Origin: Takifugu bimaculatus
Taxonomy: Eukaryota > Chordata > Actinopteri > Tetraodontiformes > Tetraodontidae
Reading direction: 5' to 3'
DNA: 64,000 bases
Assembly: GCA_004026145.2 (NCBI GenBank)
Contig: CP034975.1
Coordinates: forward strand, 17,642,191-17,706,190
In this document: positions 37,620 to 51,100 of the stretch, one piece after another
Layout: the number at the start of each line of letters is the position of its first letter
Numbering within the stretch: the stretch's first letter is position 1
Position numbers and translations under genes: made by a program
The notes under the pieces: model-generated
Database searches by the model: none
Seen by the model: the letters and a program-made list of their open reading frames with translations, nothing else
Told to the model about the DNA's origin: nothing

Positions 37620-40600
37620 TCTGGAAGAGGGTCCATGCAAATTGTGAAATCCTTTACATTTTGGTGCACTTTGCTATGACCTATTTGCACTGGAGCTAAT
37701 GAGGTGCTGTGTAAGCTTAATGAGTATTTTTTTTACAAAATTAAAACATCGTAGTGCTTAAAAAACAATTATAAACGTATTTATCAAAATGATTTCTCCT
37801 TTCGTTACACAGTCTATGTCAAATCCAAGTTATCAGTCATCAAAATAGCTGAAGGAGCTGAAGAGAAGTCTTAATTACAAAGCAACACATTTGTGAGATT
37901 AGACCGCAGTCACAGATGTTATTTCTTTATTATCTTTATCCTTATTAGGCCACGAGGAATTTTAAAAAAGAGGTCCACACCTTTTAAATTCACCTTTTCC
38001 TGACATTTTAATGTGGTGTAGATTGCTGATTCACTGTTGGGCTGAATAGCAAACAAATCGCAAGTTCTTCTCCAGAGAAGAATGAGGATAATTATGGCGA
38101 TATAAGGACTGGAAATAGATTAAAAACGTGCAAATGTTACAGAGGTTTGCTTTTAGACACACGATGTGAAATCCCTGCTGGGTAATGCAGCTTCAAACAT
38201 TAACTCTGTTGGATTCTTAATGAGGTTAGATGTTATACAGCAGCAGTGGCACGCTACTTTTAAAATGAAGCTTTTCTCTGAAACATTAATGCACATTATG
38301 CTAACGACTATACAGATATATGTACATAATATCTATACATATAGGGTATGTACATTTAAATATGGTATTTTTGAATGCACGCCTACAAGAAAAGTCCTTT
38401 TCCATTCATCCAGTAAAAAAACCCATTAAAACGCAGCGTTTCTTCACGCCTCCGCCTGGGTGCTCATGTGAAACAGAACAAGGTTCTGCAGCATCCAAGT
38501 GAGACAGCAGTGGACAGTACAGAGACAGAGACTTGGCTCTGTACCTTGTTCTCCTCTAATGCTGCAGAATAGTTTAACTTCTGCAGTCGACAGGATGTCC
38601 CAGTGGTCAACATCACCAGCGGCCTCAGAGCCAAATTAAAATGAAGAGATGACAACTGCGGCGCTCTAACGCATGTGATGATACATGCTCGTCCTGCATC
38701 TATTTGCAGAGCAGCGTTGAAATGGCTGTCTGGAGGGCTGACATTTGGGGAGCGCGTACGTGCGCTGTGCGCTGTCCACCCTGGACCTGACGAAATACCA
38801 CCTCTGCTTCTCCATAATATTCACAAAACGCCAGAACGGATTTGGCTGCAGACAGCGAAGGGGAAGTGGCACTTTACGATTGAGGAACGGAAAGTCCTGC
38901 AAATCAAAAGTGTTGCGCAGTTTGTCAAGCAAGCCTGTCAAAAAAAATAGATCACCTTGGAAGAGTTGTGGGATCCAAACATCTATGGCACTAGGAGATG
39001 TGTTCTAATTAGAGCGGCAGCTTGTGTCTTACTGAGGCGAGTAACAAGCCTCATTCTGAGACAGCATGCGGATGAGACCTGCTTCTGCCCAAGACCAGCG
39101 CACGCACGTCAAATCCCACGCCACACTTATTTAGGATCATTTTAAAGGGGCTTTATCTGACCTGGCTCATGCAAGGAGCTCATCTGCTTTTTTTGTATGG
39201 CCAAATGCTTTAATAACATGCATTTATGAGCAGGAGGCAGCTATTTTTATGTTTTTCGTTTAGAGCTGAGCTTGGTTTCTCAACATATAGAGAGAGAGCT
39301 CCCTCCTCAGATGAGAGGAACACGGAACCTTTATGACATTTGAAATGCAAATCATGTCCTGACTTTCAGCGCAGGAGCGCAGAACATAAAGGCGCAAACG
39401 CGCGTTATTTCAGCTGCAAAGACAGATTCAGTCACGTCGTAGCTACTGTGGGTTACTGAAAAGGAAAAAAGGAAAAATAGGTAGCATTAAGAGGGGGAAT
39501 TAGGCGTTTAAGGGTTCACCGAAGGTTGGAGCTGAAGCCAAATCATTAAATATAAATGTGCTGATTCCACAATAATCATTAATTAATTAATCATAATTGC
39601 CTGAATAAAGGTGGAACTGTGTTTTATTGAAAAAGAACATCCGCATGCATTTTAAGTCTTGATTTATGAGAGGAAATTGTGATTATTGATTCTCTCTCTG
39701 GGGTCAACGTTTGATGACCCTCAAAATCTGTAGTGGCACCATTAGCTAATAATGGAAGCACATAAGAGGATATTTAGACAAATAGGCAGGTACATCCCCC
39801 CTGAAATACATATTTTACTATTTCAGACAACACATTATTTGTTATGGCACACACACCCACACGCACACGCACACGCGCACGCACCCACGCACGCATGGAG
39901 GATGGTCCTACCTCCCCAGCGGCTTGTCTCAGATTGGATGTCAGATGCTGCAGACAGCTGCACTCCTCACATCTTTTATGAATATATTACCTTTTATGTT
40001 CATCCAAACACCGATTTATCTTCCCGAGAAAATCAAAGAGGACAGACACGCACTCAGTAGTCCTCTTAAAAATTAGAACTTTTAGAGGCACTGCTGCGCA
40101 TGAGATGAATATCTGCAGCCGAATCTCCCAGCTGAGCCCTGATGATGTGTGCGCAAATGTTTTTACCTTTTTTTTTTTTTAACTAACCAAGATGGCTTAT
40201 GAAATATCAAAGTGTGTTGTGTGCCTCTGTGAAACTAGAACATCAAAGACCCCCCTCCTCCTATCAGAACCCGTGAGTCCAGCGTTTTTTTTTCCCTTTT
40301 CCCCACCCGTGCAGCCTTGCAGTCTTTGCAGATTTGCTCAAAAAGCAAAAGCTTCTAATGATACCAGATCCTAGAAGAAGAGACAGCTGCCAACAACACG
40401 GAGGCAAAAAAAACAACAGCCATTTTGTGTGCTGATTGACATCAATAGATCTTTTTATTATTCCTATGATGTTTGTCCAGACACTTAGATGCCAGAAACT
40501 GTGGCCTCACACTCTGGCTGATGCAGCAGTCAGGTGATGCATGTCTTGCTGCCTGCCAGCCACTTCGATGAAGGAAGTCTTATCAACCTCTCAGTCAATC

Positions 40601-43600
40601 ACTCCTCATGCAGCTACTGTGTAGGATGAGCATCTGTGGGGGCGAGGCAGACATGCGCTGGCTCTGCGTCCAAATTTGACACCTTCCACCTTGCTCTCCA
40701 GCATCCTGATGAGTTCACCACTGTTGGCAAGGCCTCAGGACGCCAGTGAATCGTGTCTTTGTGTTGTTGTGTGTATGAAAGTGGGGCTGCAGAGACAATG
40801 CTTATTTTGGGGGAGCCAAGTAAAATAAGGAAATGTTAAAGTTAAAGATGCACGTTGGAATGTTGCATGCCAAAGGCTCATTATTCATCTTTGATTATCG
40901 GGACTAATGTTGACAATGGATTCTGCCTGTGCTCCAACAGTCTCTTTGGGTGTTAAAGTGTTTCCAAAGCCGCGCGCACTTCTTAGTCATTATGTAATGC
41001 AACCGTAGATGTCCCACATGACACCTCATGTATTTTGCATCGCCTAAAAAGCCGCTCTCTGTCTGACTGCACTCAGAGCATGCCTCGATTTTTTTCATCT
41101 CCAATTAAAAGCAAACTTAAATACTGCATCGCTGGACTCAAGAGAAGAGAAATAATTGACATGCTTGGTCCTAAAACAGCTGAATAATTGAGTTTGTTTT
41201 GCATTTGGCGGATGAGAAAAAAATGGCTCAGGATGAGAATACATTAGTGATGCTTGCTGTTACCCGGTGCGATGAATTCCTACAGACAAGTTCCAAAAAT
41301 CAAGGATTTTCCTCCAAATCAAACTGTGACTGGGGAAATTAGACGTAATGAGAGATCACCAGGTGATATTTACTAGGTGAGACAAGATGCTGACAAGCTG
41401 CTTTCCTCCACCATTTCCAGGCGCATATGTGGATGCCCGAAGTTTCTTCTTTTTCTTTTCTTGCATTTCAAAAATAGTCATATCATCTGCTCTCAGGTCA
41501 ATTTTAGATTTAATATGGATAAAATAATTGTTGCATTCTGCTGAGCCCACTGGAGCGTTAGCAGCAGCTGGATTGCGTCAGCGTGAGCTTTTCATGCTTT
41601 TCTTGATCCAGCAGAATGTGAGATATTGAGGTAGCGCCTCTAAGGGGAACCAGGGTATATGGTCAAAAATCACATGTCATCAAGTGCATTTCCATTTTAA
41701 ACGTTAGTAATAAACTATTGTCTTTATTTTTTTTCCTGATTAAAAGCACATCGGAATGCTCCGCAACAGCAGAGGCTGCTGCGGCTGTATTGTAAATGAC
41801 TATATCATTAATTATAAATATGAATCATGTCTCAGACATAAAAATCCATGCATGAATAGATGAGCAGTTTGGAAATAACTCCAGACTTGTTGCCCTCGTA
41901 GGCATTCATATTTTGGTCACACTCACTGTGTCACCTTCATTTTAGGATGCTGTGTCTTCATTCATCTAAGATTAGCTGTGAGAGAAGGGAAAACTCATCA
42001 CAAAGCTCCTGCTCATCTTTGTTTTTCTAACAGGGGACAGAGGGCCTCAAATGGAGACACAAACAGCACCAAGCATTGAATTTGGCCACAGGAGATGCTG
42101 AGATTGGATTGATTAGATTGCCTTTCTGCAAAGAATCAAACACATTAATGCAGCCACAGCACAGCATGTAAGCTAACTTGGCATGCCCATTGTATCAGAG
42201 TCTGGGGAACGTCATGTGACTGTGCCTTAAATTCTTAATTTAGACATCTGTCATGAATAGGAAAGGACACATTTCTTTTTTAAAAGAAGCAGAAAACTTG
42301 TCTGCTGTAAGTGAGGAGAAGCACATTTGATCCTCATCCCGCCAGAGAGACTTCATCACTTCTCAGAGAAGAAGTGACAATCAAGAGGGCGAAAATGTGA
42401 TTTTACCCAACTGATGACTGTTATACAAAATTACAGGAGCAGAGAGACAAAGAAGCAGCATTAACTCTTAATATGCCAAGCCTTGGGCCAAACTAATAAC
42501 AGCACAATCGAATCAGCTGTAAATAAATGATGGCACTGTAGTTTAATAACCCATTATCCGCCTCGGTGGCAGCATTGGCATTGACACTACAATACATCTT
42601 CATAGTTCCACATGTTTGCACCGAGGAGCTGCTTTTCTTCCCCCCCGGATGAAATTTCCATCGATTGCAACTTTACTGCTTTCTCAATATTTCTGAACGA
42701 CACTGGGCGCCCCCTAGTGGAGTAATAAAGAAAGATAATATCTGGAGACAAGTGCGTAGGCGGTGTGTTTATAATCTAATATGCACACAAAGCATTACAC
42801 AGACGTGCTTCTTAAAACATTTTTATTTTTGTCTCGCACCAATAAGTCAATGCCAACATTGTGCAAGCCCCCCCCCCCTCCCCCCCACCACCATCAGCAG
42901 CAAGATGGACACAGCATTTAACACTACCTTACATGACACAGATGCAAAATAATGGAAATGATGGCGTCTCGAGTCCTTCTCATGCCTTTGTGAAAGTAAA
43001 TCACTCCAAATCGCTTTTCATAATTGTTCAGGTCTTGTTGAGCTGCACAACATCAAAACTGCAGCTACCAGGAATGGAGATTATCATCTTTTTATGATGC
43101 TGCATTCTGTGGCAGACTTCTTTATGATGTGGCTGCAGTGTCTGCTTGAGTTAACTCTAAATATCCCTCCCAGAACCTGTGAGATTCAGTAGCTCTGTCT
43201 GTCTGTGCGTCGTTACAAGGAAAAAAGAAAAAAGCAAGTTGATGAAGCCTTTCACAGTGAATTTGTGACCATTGTTATCGTCATAAGACTCACAGAAGAT
43301 TAGGAAAACCATTTCATTTATTTAAGTTTAAAAAAAAAAAATTCTGACTCCAGCAAGTGAAAAGTTGGAGAAACATGAGACCAAAGACAAGAATACAGTA
43401 AACATTCATCTGCAAGTGAGTTGGTTTACTTTGAGGGCGTGAATGAGCTGATCATTCATTCAAAATGTAGATATTACTTTGAAGAAATGTGCAAACTAAG
43501 CGGTAATAAACGATGCTCACATGCTCTCTGATGCTGGCTTTTGGAAAAATATACAGTTAGAAATATATGTATATACACATCAAAGAGAAGCACGTCTACA

Positions 43601-45126
43601 TACGCAGGGTGGGCATTAGCAGATCCATTTGCATAGTTAAGTGCATGCAGTAGCATTTTTTTTTCTTTTCTCATGCAACAACTGTCATATACGTCACGAG
43701 TGGCGATGGCTTTTTCTAGATTTGCGTTGGTGTGTGGTCCTGGTCTCATCTGTAAAGAAAGCCAAATCTCCCATAATGCTCTGTTCCTTTGTGGCGTCTG
43801 AGCAAAGACAACCCAGCTGTCTTTGAACGGTGTCGGTGCGCATGTGATTTCTGAATGAAACGGGTCCAACTGAGAGGAATGTTTCGTGATGTGTGGCAGT
43901 CTGAGGAGCTTTGGCCTTTTAAAGGTAGACGTCAGGGGTGTTCGTTTGTTTGTTTGCTTGTTTTGTGAGAGGACAACTCCACGCAGCAGATGGCTCTATT
44001 CTCTCCTCGACTGAGGCAAAAAGACATTATTTGCATTATTCTAAAACTGCCCTCAGAGCCTTGTGCACCTACGAGGCGAGCTCTCCGGAGCCATTTTCAA
44101 ATGCACATTTAACAAAACACCTCTTACGGCAGAACTGCAGACAAATTGCAAGCTAAGAAAAGGACGGGACGCACCATCAGTCCACCATCCTCTTCCGTTG
44201 AACGGAGGGCAGCACCTTCTGTTAACAACAAGCAACTCTCAACCGTCTGCAAACCCCAAATCATTTTATCGGTGATAAAAACCCAAATGATCCCTTCACG
44301 CGTTGGCCTCGGCAGCTTTAGGGGGAGGCTGTGATGAGGGGTCAATGGTTATTGAAGCACTAGGAGTACAAGAATTACATAAGAAAGCAAGGTCTCCAGA
44401 CATCTAACAGCAACAACACATGCTTCATTCCTGCAGTCCTCTTCAGGCTCGTGGCCACAGTCGTGATTTGGGATGCACAAAAATACATCTTAGAAGCTCT
44501 TCCACATGTACTACATTAAGGAGCATATGTAAACAGCAGTCAAACAGGCTCCCATTGCGGTTTACTGGAAATTACATTTTCAGTGCTTGATAAATATTAA
44601 AATTGAATTACAAATTTATACCAACACCTGCAGTTATGTGTTTTAGATTAAGTAATTTGATTATCTGAGGCACTGAAGACATATGGCTCTCAATATTATG
44701 GAGAGCTGTACATAAAGATTTTTGGAAATCATTAAAATTTTAAGTGTATTAATGAGTTAAAAATGCCAGTAAACTTCCTTTGGTGACTGATCAGTCCTCG
44801 CTTGATCCCCACAGTTCTGACAAAGTCCCGTTCTTCTTTAAGTCCTCTCATCTATGCTACAGACAGAGCAAGGCAATAACTTCCAGACATGTGCAGTCCA
44901 TGCTTATTTACAATACACATTGATATTCCTCAAAACGAATGCATTTCACACGAAGTGCTTTTTCAAAAATCCATTCCTAAATATCAGTTAAACACTGACC
45001 GTCTAACATGGCAGCTGGTAACCGCTGGAAAATCGCAGGGTTAAAGATGTTCTTTAGACACGTGGCCTAGTTGTTTTAAAGACCTCAAAGCTGCACTAGT
45101 GATTCTGTCAGGCCTTAGATAGAGCC
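37620..45126. other. Intergenic region between hs3st2 and usp31, with usp31 3' UTR at its right end
   Basis: The two genes converge here. No splice-bounded coding exon or known motif was found on either strand. Simple repeats include a CA/CG tract at 39846-39896. Several AT-rich, low-repeat stretches (for example 41750-42000) have the look of conserved non-coding DNA, but that cannot be judged from one sequence. The usp31 3' UTR reads leftward from 45126; its end was not fixed. Confidence 0.45.
38484..38569. repeat. Nested inverted repeat (possible hairpin)
   Basis: Outer arms of 11 bp, ttctgcagcat (38484-38494) and atgctgcagaa (38559-38569), enclose inner arms of 8 bp, gtacagag (38517-38524) and ctctgtac (38537-38544). 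A third pair, gaacaaggt and accttgttc, overlaps the set in a different order. No known RNA family was recognised. Confidence 0.5.
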
Positions 45127-48100
45127 TCACTTGCCCTTCTGGCTAGCTTGTGTAGAGTTAATGGGGATCTTCCTTGACTGTATTGTCTTTTTAGCAGGTT
45201 CCCTCTTTGAAGGCTCTTTCGCTGGGGGCTGAGAGGTTGTTTCTGCTCCAGAAAGCTTGGATTTTGTAGAGGGGAGCAATGAGTGTTTGGCTGAGGGTGA
45301 TGCCTTAGCGGACTCCCTGTCTTTGGCTGTGTTACTCGAATTATTCTTGGCCTCTGAGGCCACATTCGGAGCTTTTTTACTGATCCCGTTTGGGATTGCT
45401 TCTTTAACTCTATCCCCTCCCACAACCTCAGGAATTCCTTTCGCCTCTTCCGCCCCTGCTTTTGCACCATCAGCTGACTTGAGCACCTCTTTGGGCCTAA
45501 GGGCAGTTTTGAAGAAGGACAAACCTTTTTCTTCTGCTTTACTGCTCCTCTGCGCTCCCCTTGATGGCGGGGCTGCGTTTGCAGAGGAAGCGGCATTCGA
45601 AGATCGCAGGCTGGTCATCGAGGAGCTGCTGCTGGAGCTTCTGCCCACAGATCTGTTCTCTGAAGCTCGGCCCATTCGGCCCTCTGCTCGACCTGCAGCA
45701 CCTGACCTGGTGGGAGGGCCCCCAGCCTTCCTCTCCGGAGCCAGCATTCGTTCGTGAATCGCGGCTAGTGCTCCTTTCTGGAACCCTCGTCCGTCCTGAG
45801 ACAGAACCCTTCTCACCTGCTCCTCTAGTGGAAGACCTTCTCTGAGGCTGTGAGCTCTGTGATGCCGGAGAGCCTCCCTTCTTCTGCTGGGTGGGTTCAT
45901 CGCGTAATACCTCTGGGGTTTGGGATGACCCTTTCTTAGAAGGGGTTGCACTTCTCGAAGAACCAGCTTTGCTACTTTTAGGCGGTCCATCGCTTTTGTC
46001 CTTAGACGCCGCTGCTGCACTCTTAGCTTGTGCTCGAGGCGGTAGCTTGTCATTGGCGGGAGAGGCAGGAGAAAGTGAGCTAGAAGATGTCGAGGAGGTT
46101 GCAGGACGCTTCTTAGGACTCCTTTCGCTCTCTAACCCGGTTTTTGTTGAGCTCCTCTTCACACTTTCTGCAGAACCATGTCTTTGTTTTGGCTCCTTAG
46201 CAGCCGCCCCATGGCGAGGACTGACCTGTTCAGCACCAGCAGCCGCATTATTGTTATCCCCGGGCTGAACGGTGTTCCTCTGCTCCGCTTGTGCTAAAGC
46301 CTTTGAGTGAAGATGCTCTATTAGCCGTTTATTGGCTGGACTGCTGTTGAGAGATGGAAGGGTTGAAACGACCCCTGGCATCTTGTCTGACTTAGGTGAA
46401 GCAGTGAAACAGGATGTTGATAGGACAGTATCCACCACCTCTCCGATCCTCTCCAATGTTGGGGAGGAAGAATGAGATTCCAGGGAGAAGCGTGAGGGGG
46501 AGTTGGAGCGCAGCTGGAGCTTTGCAGAGTGGGCCCACAGTGCTTTGGTACCATTTTCACTGAGCGCCAGTGGGCTGGCAATGGAAGATCTGGAGGAGAA
46601 ATTTTGCCTTTGCATGCCTCGAACTATTGGCCGACTGAACAAGCCTGCGGGTCAGAGAACAGCGAGACGTGTTAAAGTAACTGTGCACGATTGCCCCGTT
46701 TGCTAAACTAAAACCAGGCTACAACATTGTGTGTTTTCAGGCGGGTGTCTCACCGTCGTCCTCGCTCCGTTCGCCAGCAAACTCGGCAGATTCAGGAGAG
46801 GGAGGCCAGCGAGGTGCGCCGGGATGAGCCAGATGAGGCTTGGCTCGGGGGACGGCTGCCCATCAGCCGGCTGATCCAGTGCTCACACAAAGAGGAACTG
46901 GTTGATCCTAAACTCCCAGACAGGAGACAGATGTTAGGGGTGCATTCAGTCATGATGGTCGTGACACAGAGGACCCAAACCAACGTCTAGCGTCACTTAC
47001 GATACGAAAATCAAAAACTCTTTAAAATCATTCTGCTGAGTTCCTCCCGTGGTTTTTGTGTGTGTGTTTCTCGTGTTTGCAGTTCTAAAAATGTACTTTC
47101 CACATGTTCCAATACTATCATGATACTCAATTAAAAATAGCATCTTCAGCAAATTATAACAGACTTTTCTTACCTCCGACAGAGCTGTTGGCAGACCAGG
47201 AGGGAACGGTGGCACGTCTTTGATAAAACAAGATGTATCCGGTCTGCTTGCATACTTCATCTTCAGACATGGGATGTACATCGCTGTCATCAAAGCAGTA
47301 CCACAGCCCGTCAATGGAGTTTTTACAGTGAGCTATGAAACCGGACACACCCATTAATAAACCAATCAAACGTGGCGTAGAGGGTGTTTTGATCCAGTTA
47401 CCTGTGTAATGTCCTCCTTGCATGGTCCCATGGTGATTGCACACTGCATACAGGTCATAAAGGTAATCCTCTGGGTCTCGGCTCATCCCGTACGGCCGTC
47501 TCCATGGCGACCAGTGAGAAGGGAGGCTCCAGCTGCTCTGGCTCCTCTTCACCATGTGCGGCGCCATGTCCATGCCGATGAGAGGGAACTTCACCATGTT
47601 CTGGATCTTCATTCGTCGATCTCCGTCCTGAGGTTGGGACATTGAACATGAATGAGTTCCTCCATCACCACTTCCTGCAACCCTGTGAAACTGTCAGCAG
47701 TACCTGTCTGAAGCGCTTCAGGTGAAGTATGAGGATGTCCGGCAGCGTCCACAGACTCAGCTTGATGCTGCCCTGCTGAAGTTGCTTACAGTGAGGACAG
47801 CGCCACGCATCATCAGGAGCGAGCTGGAATCAGCGGTGACAAACACGACAATTTAAAGCGGCAGGAAACAAACAAGGTCTTTCTTAATACAAGCATCTGA
47901 TGATTTGACCTGTTCCTCTTTGGTGTACAGCTGAAAGCACTGGGCCAGCGAGCAGGTCTGGGGCTGCTGGTGCTGCTCCTTCACGTGACGCACACTCTCA
48001 GCATCCGGGATGTATTCATCCTCAGTCCTTTTGAACAAACTGTGAGTGGACGTGCGAAACAGAGGCACAACTTCACACGAGCACAAGTTTTCTAGATCCT

Positions 48101-51100
48101 TGCTGAACAGTCTGAACAGTGCCTCTGTCTGGGACAGATTCGTACTTACTAGTCTTTTGTCTCTTTGTCCCACTCCACAACGATTTTGACATGAGGCGGT
48201 CCTCCCGGTCCACAAGACTTGAAGGCCCTGCGTATTTGATTTTACCAGAGTGATCAGAATCGAACCTGAAGCTTTAGATATGGTGGTGGTGAGAGGCGCT
48301 ACTACCTCTCCACGGAGGGATGACAGAGTGGCTGCTCCTCCTGAGGCAACAGGTAAGTGATTCCCACCACTCCGACCACACGCAAAGTAAACGGCCCGAC
48401 CTAAAGTGGCAAAAACGACTTTTAGAGAGAGAATATTGTGATGAAAGGGTCAGCGCCGAGGTAACCAGAACGCACCTGCACGAAGACGCCAGGGCGCAAA
48501 AGGTGTCGCATTTTCTCCAAGATCTCCTTCTGAAGCACGTCCCACGTCACCGTGCGCTCCAAATAGAGGATGAAGGGATTCCCAAACCTGCAGAGGTTCA
48601 GAGTCAGAAAGCAGCTTGGCCTGCAGTGCATGTAGGAGCTCTTTAAGATTGTAAAGGTCACGCGCGTTGCTGTGTACCTGCGGCCTTGCTGTCCAGCACA
48701 GGCTCTGTTACACACCAGCAGGACAATCTTCTCAGCCTGACCGCTGTTCTTGTTCGGGCTCTGAGGCGGGCTCGTAGGTTCTTGGATTTGTGTGGAGATC
48801 CTGATGTTATCTGTGCCGGTGTACTTTAGGTTGTTCTGATTGAGATTTGCATGTGGGCTTCCTGGAAGATGAAAACACAGCAGAAGTCTATCTAACACCT
48901 TTGGGTCGATTTCTAATTGAATCTGGACGCTTGCTGACGTGATGTGACATTAGAGGTAATTTGGAAAGCCGTTTCGGGGAAAGGACCAGGCGTACCGCAT
49001 CGCTTGGAGCGGATCTGCTCGGGTCTGAATAACTCCGGCGTCTCGAAAGCAAAAATGGAGTCGCTCTCCTGGATGACGTCGAGGTCTTCGTCGTCGTCAC
49101 AGAACGAGCGATGAAAGCCGTCGTAGTACATTTCAGTAAGGACGATCTGAAACCAGAAATCCACATATTGCTGAAAACTTCCCGTTGGAAGGTTGCACCA
49201 CTTTTTTTTGATCCTCTTAATTTTCTACATGAGTAGTCTTGGAATTAGTCAACGGCACCTGTTGGGCAGGGATTTTGGTCTCTTGTGCCACAGCTTTCCT
49301 CAGCCTGGACATGGTGCCCGACAAAGGAACTGCCACCCCAACTCTCATACAGTTGGAACACTTTCCTTGATACACCACTGTCACATACAGTGGCCTGCAA
49401 CACAGAAGGACAGCAGTTAACGGGCTGTTTCGTAACCACTCCTGCAGACAGACAACGTCTAATTTTAGCTTTCTCCTGTCAGATCTTTCATGGCGTTTGT
49501 CTGAGCTGGGTTTATCTTGAATGTCCGGTTTAATATCTGAAAATATCTTCTTTGTAGTCTGATTAATATACTCACAGTCAAAAATGAGACTGACCAGAGT
49601 CCCCTTACCGTGTGTGAGGTACTGGGATTGGCAGTGAGATGCAGAGGAAAGGATCAAAGGTGTTGCTCTGTTTCTGGCAGTGAGGGCAAGTCAGGGATGA
49701 CCTACACAAAGGCACGATCAGAATTTTAAAATGTAGGCTGCAGTAATAAATATCAGCAGCAGGTTAGCTTTGCTTAGCATGAAGGCTAACTTGCACTATA
49801 TGTCGTCCTGTCTTAGCTTATGCTAACTGACTGCCTTAAGATGTCTTGGGAGGGGGAAAAAAACATTAAATTGAAACCAAATGTCATGGAAGAAAAAATA
49901 TTTACACAGTCGGGTCTGTAATTATCTGAAGAGTGACATTTTATACTGGGGTATAAAACAATGGTTATATTTAAAATGACAGCTAGCTTGTTCGCATTCT
50001 TTTGAAGCCACTGAATATTGTATTTTTGCATAAAATTTCCATTCTGTCAGAGCTTTGATCTATTATTTTAAATCTACTGTAGACGAATGTGTAATAGTCC
50101 ACAACTACACAAAACATCACCAAGGATATTATCATGCCAAAGTAAAACATGTGTGTGTTAAGATCAAATGCAAGCAATCAGCAGCACACGGTGAGGGATT
50201 TACCTGTATTGTGCCTGAAACAACTCCTGTACGAAAGAGCCCGGTGCTGGTAGTGGTGATCCTTCCGGGGCATTTTGTTCTTCTACTGGAGGCTGGAAAA
50301 ATAGAGGAGCGTATATGACAAACAAGTATAACGTAACGCCCCCTTGCAGAATGAAAGTGTCCAAGTACAAATAAAGTACTGCAAATATTTGTGCTGTGAA
50401 TTGTTGTTTACCTTCTGAGGTCTGATATCTGGGTGAACGATGTGGTTGAGGTCTTCGTGAACTCTATCCAGCAACCAGAGGAGGAACTCCTGGGCGTCAT
50501 GCTGGGAGTTACCTTTAAACTGAATGGCGCTCTTTGACACCACGTTCTGCAGGAGACATGAAAAACAGCTACAGTTTTAATCAGGCGCCACACGATTCCA
50601 CGATGGCTGTGGCCGCCCCATGAAATATTCAGCAGCTTTGACGTTGACGATCAGCACATTCCAAAAGGGCAACAGAGGTGCAAGTGATGGCCTGGAGAAG
50701 CTTTTTAAAACCAGGACAAATGCTGGCAAACCTCACAAACAATTAGCGATGGAGAGGGGGAGGATGTTTGACAATCATCAGTAACACATGAGTGCATCAG
50801 CCAGCCCAGCTCGCACACTGGAAACAGCTTTATTTTCATAAATACAAATATCAGCTCTGATGAATATTTTAGTCTTAGATTGGAATGTTAGGATGGACTT
50901 GTAGAGGCGTAATCCTCATCCTGCGTCCAAAACTGTCCAGCTGGATATGTGTTCGTTACTCATCGAGACGATCGATCAAAAAACCCGTACAGATAAAGTT
51001 TTTCCGGCTAGCAACTGGCGACAAATAAGTGACAAAAATAGAAACACTGCTGTGTGCAGGTTTGAAAGCATTTTTTTCGCGCTTGAAATAAATTCTGGAT

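Noticed and set aside
38675..39008. Two overlapping ~90-codon plus-strand frames
   Set aside because: No known domain, no matching splice sites and an antisense frame of equal length; left as uncharacterised intergenic DNA.
45257..45845. Plus-strand frames of 94-166 codons opposite the usp31 tail
   Set aside because: Antisense shadows of a Ser/Lys-rich coding exon whose minus frame matches USP31.
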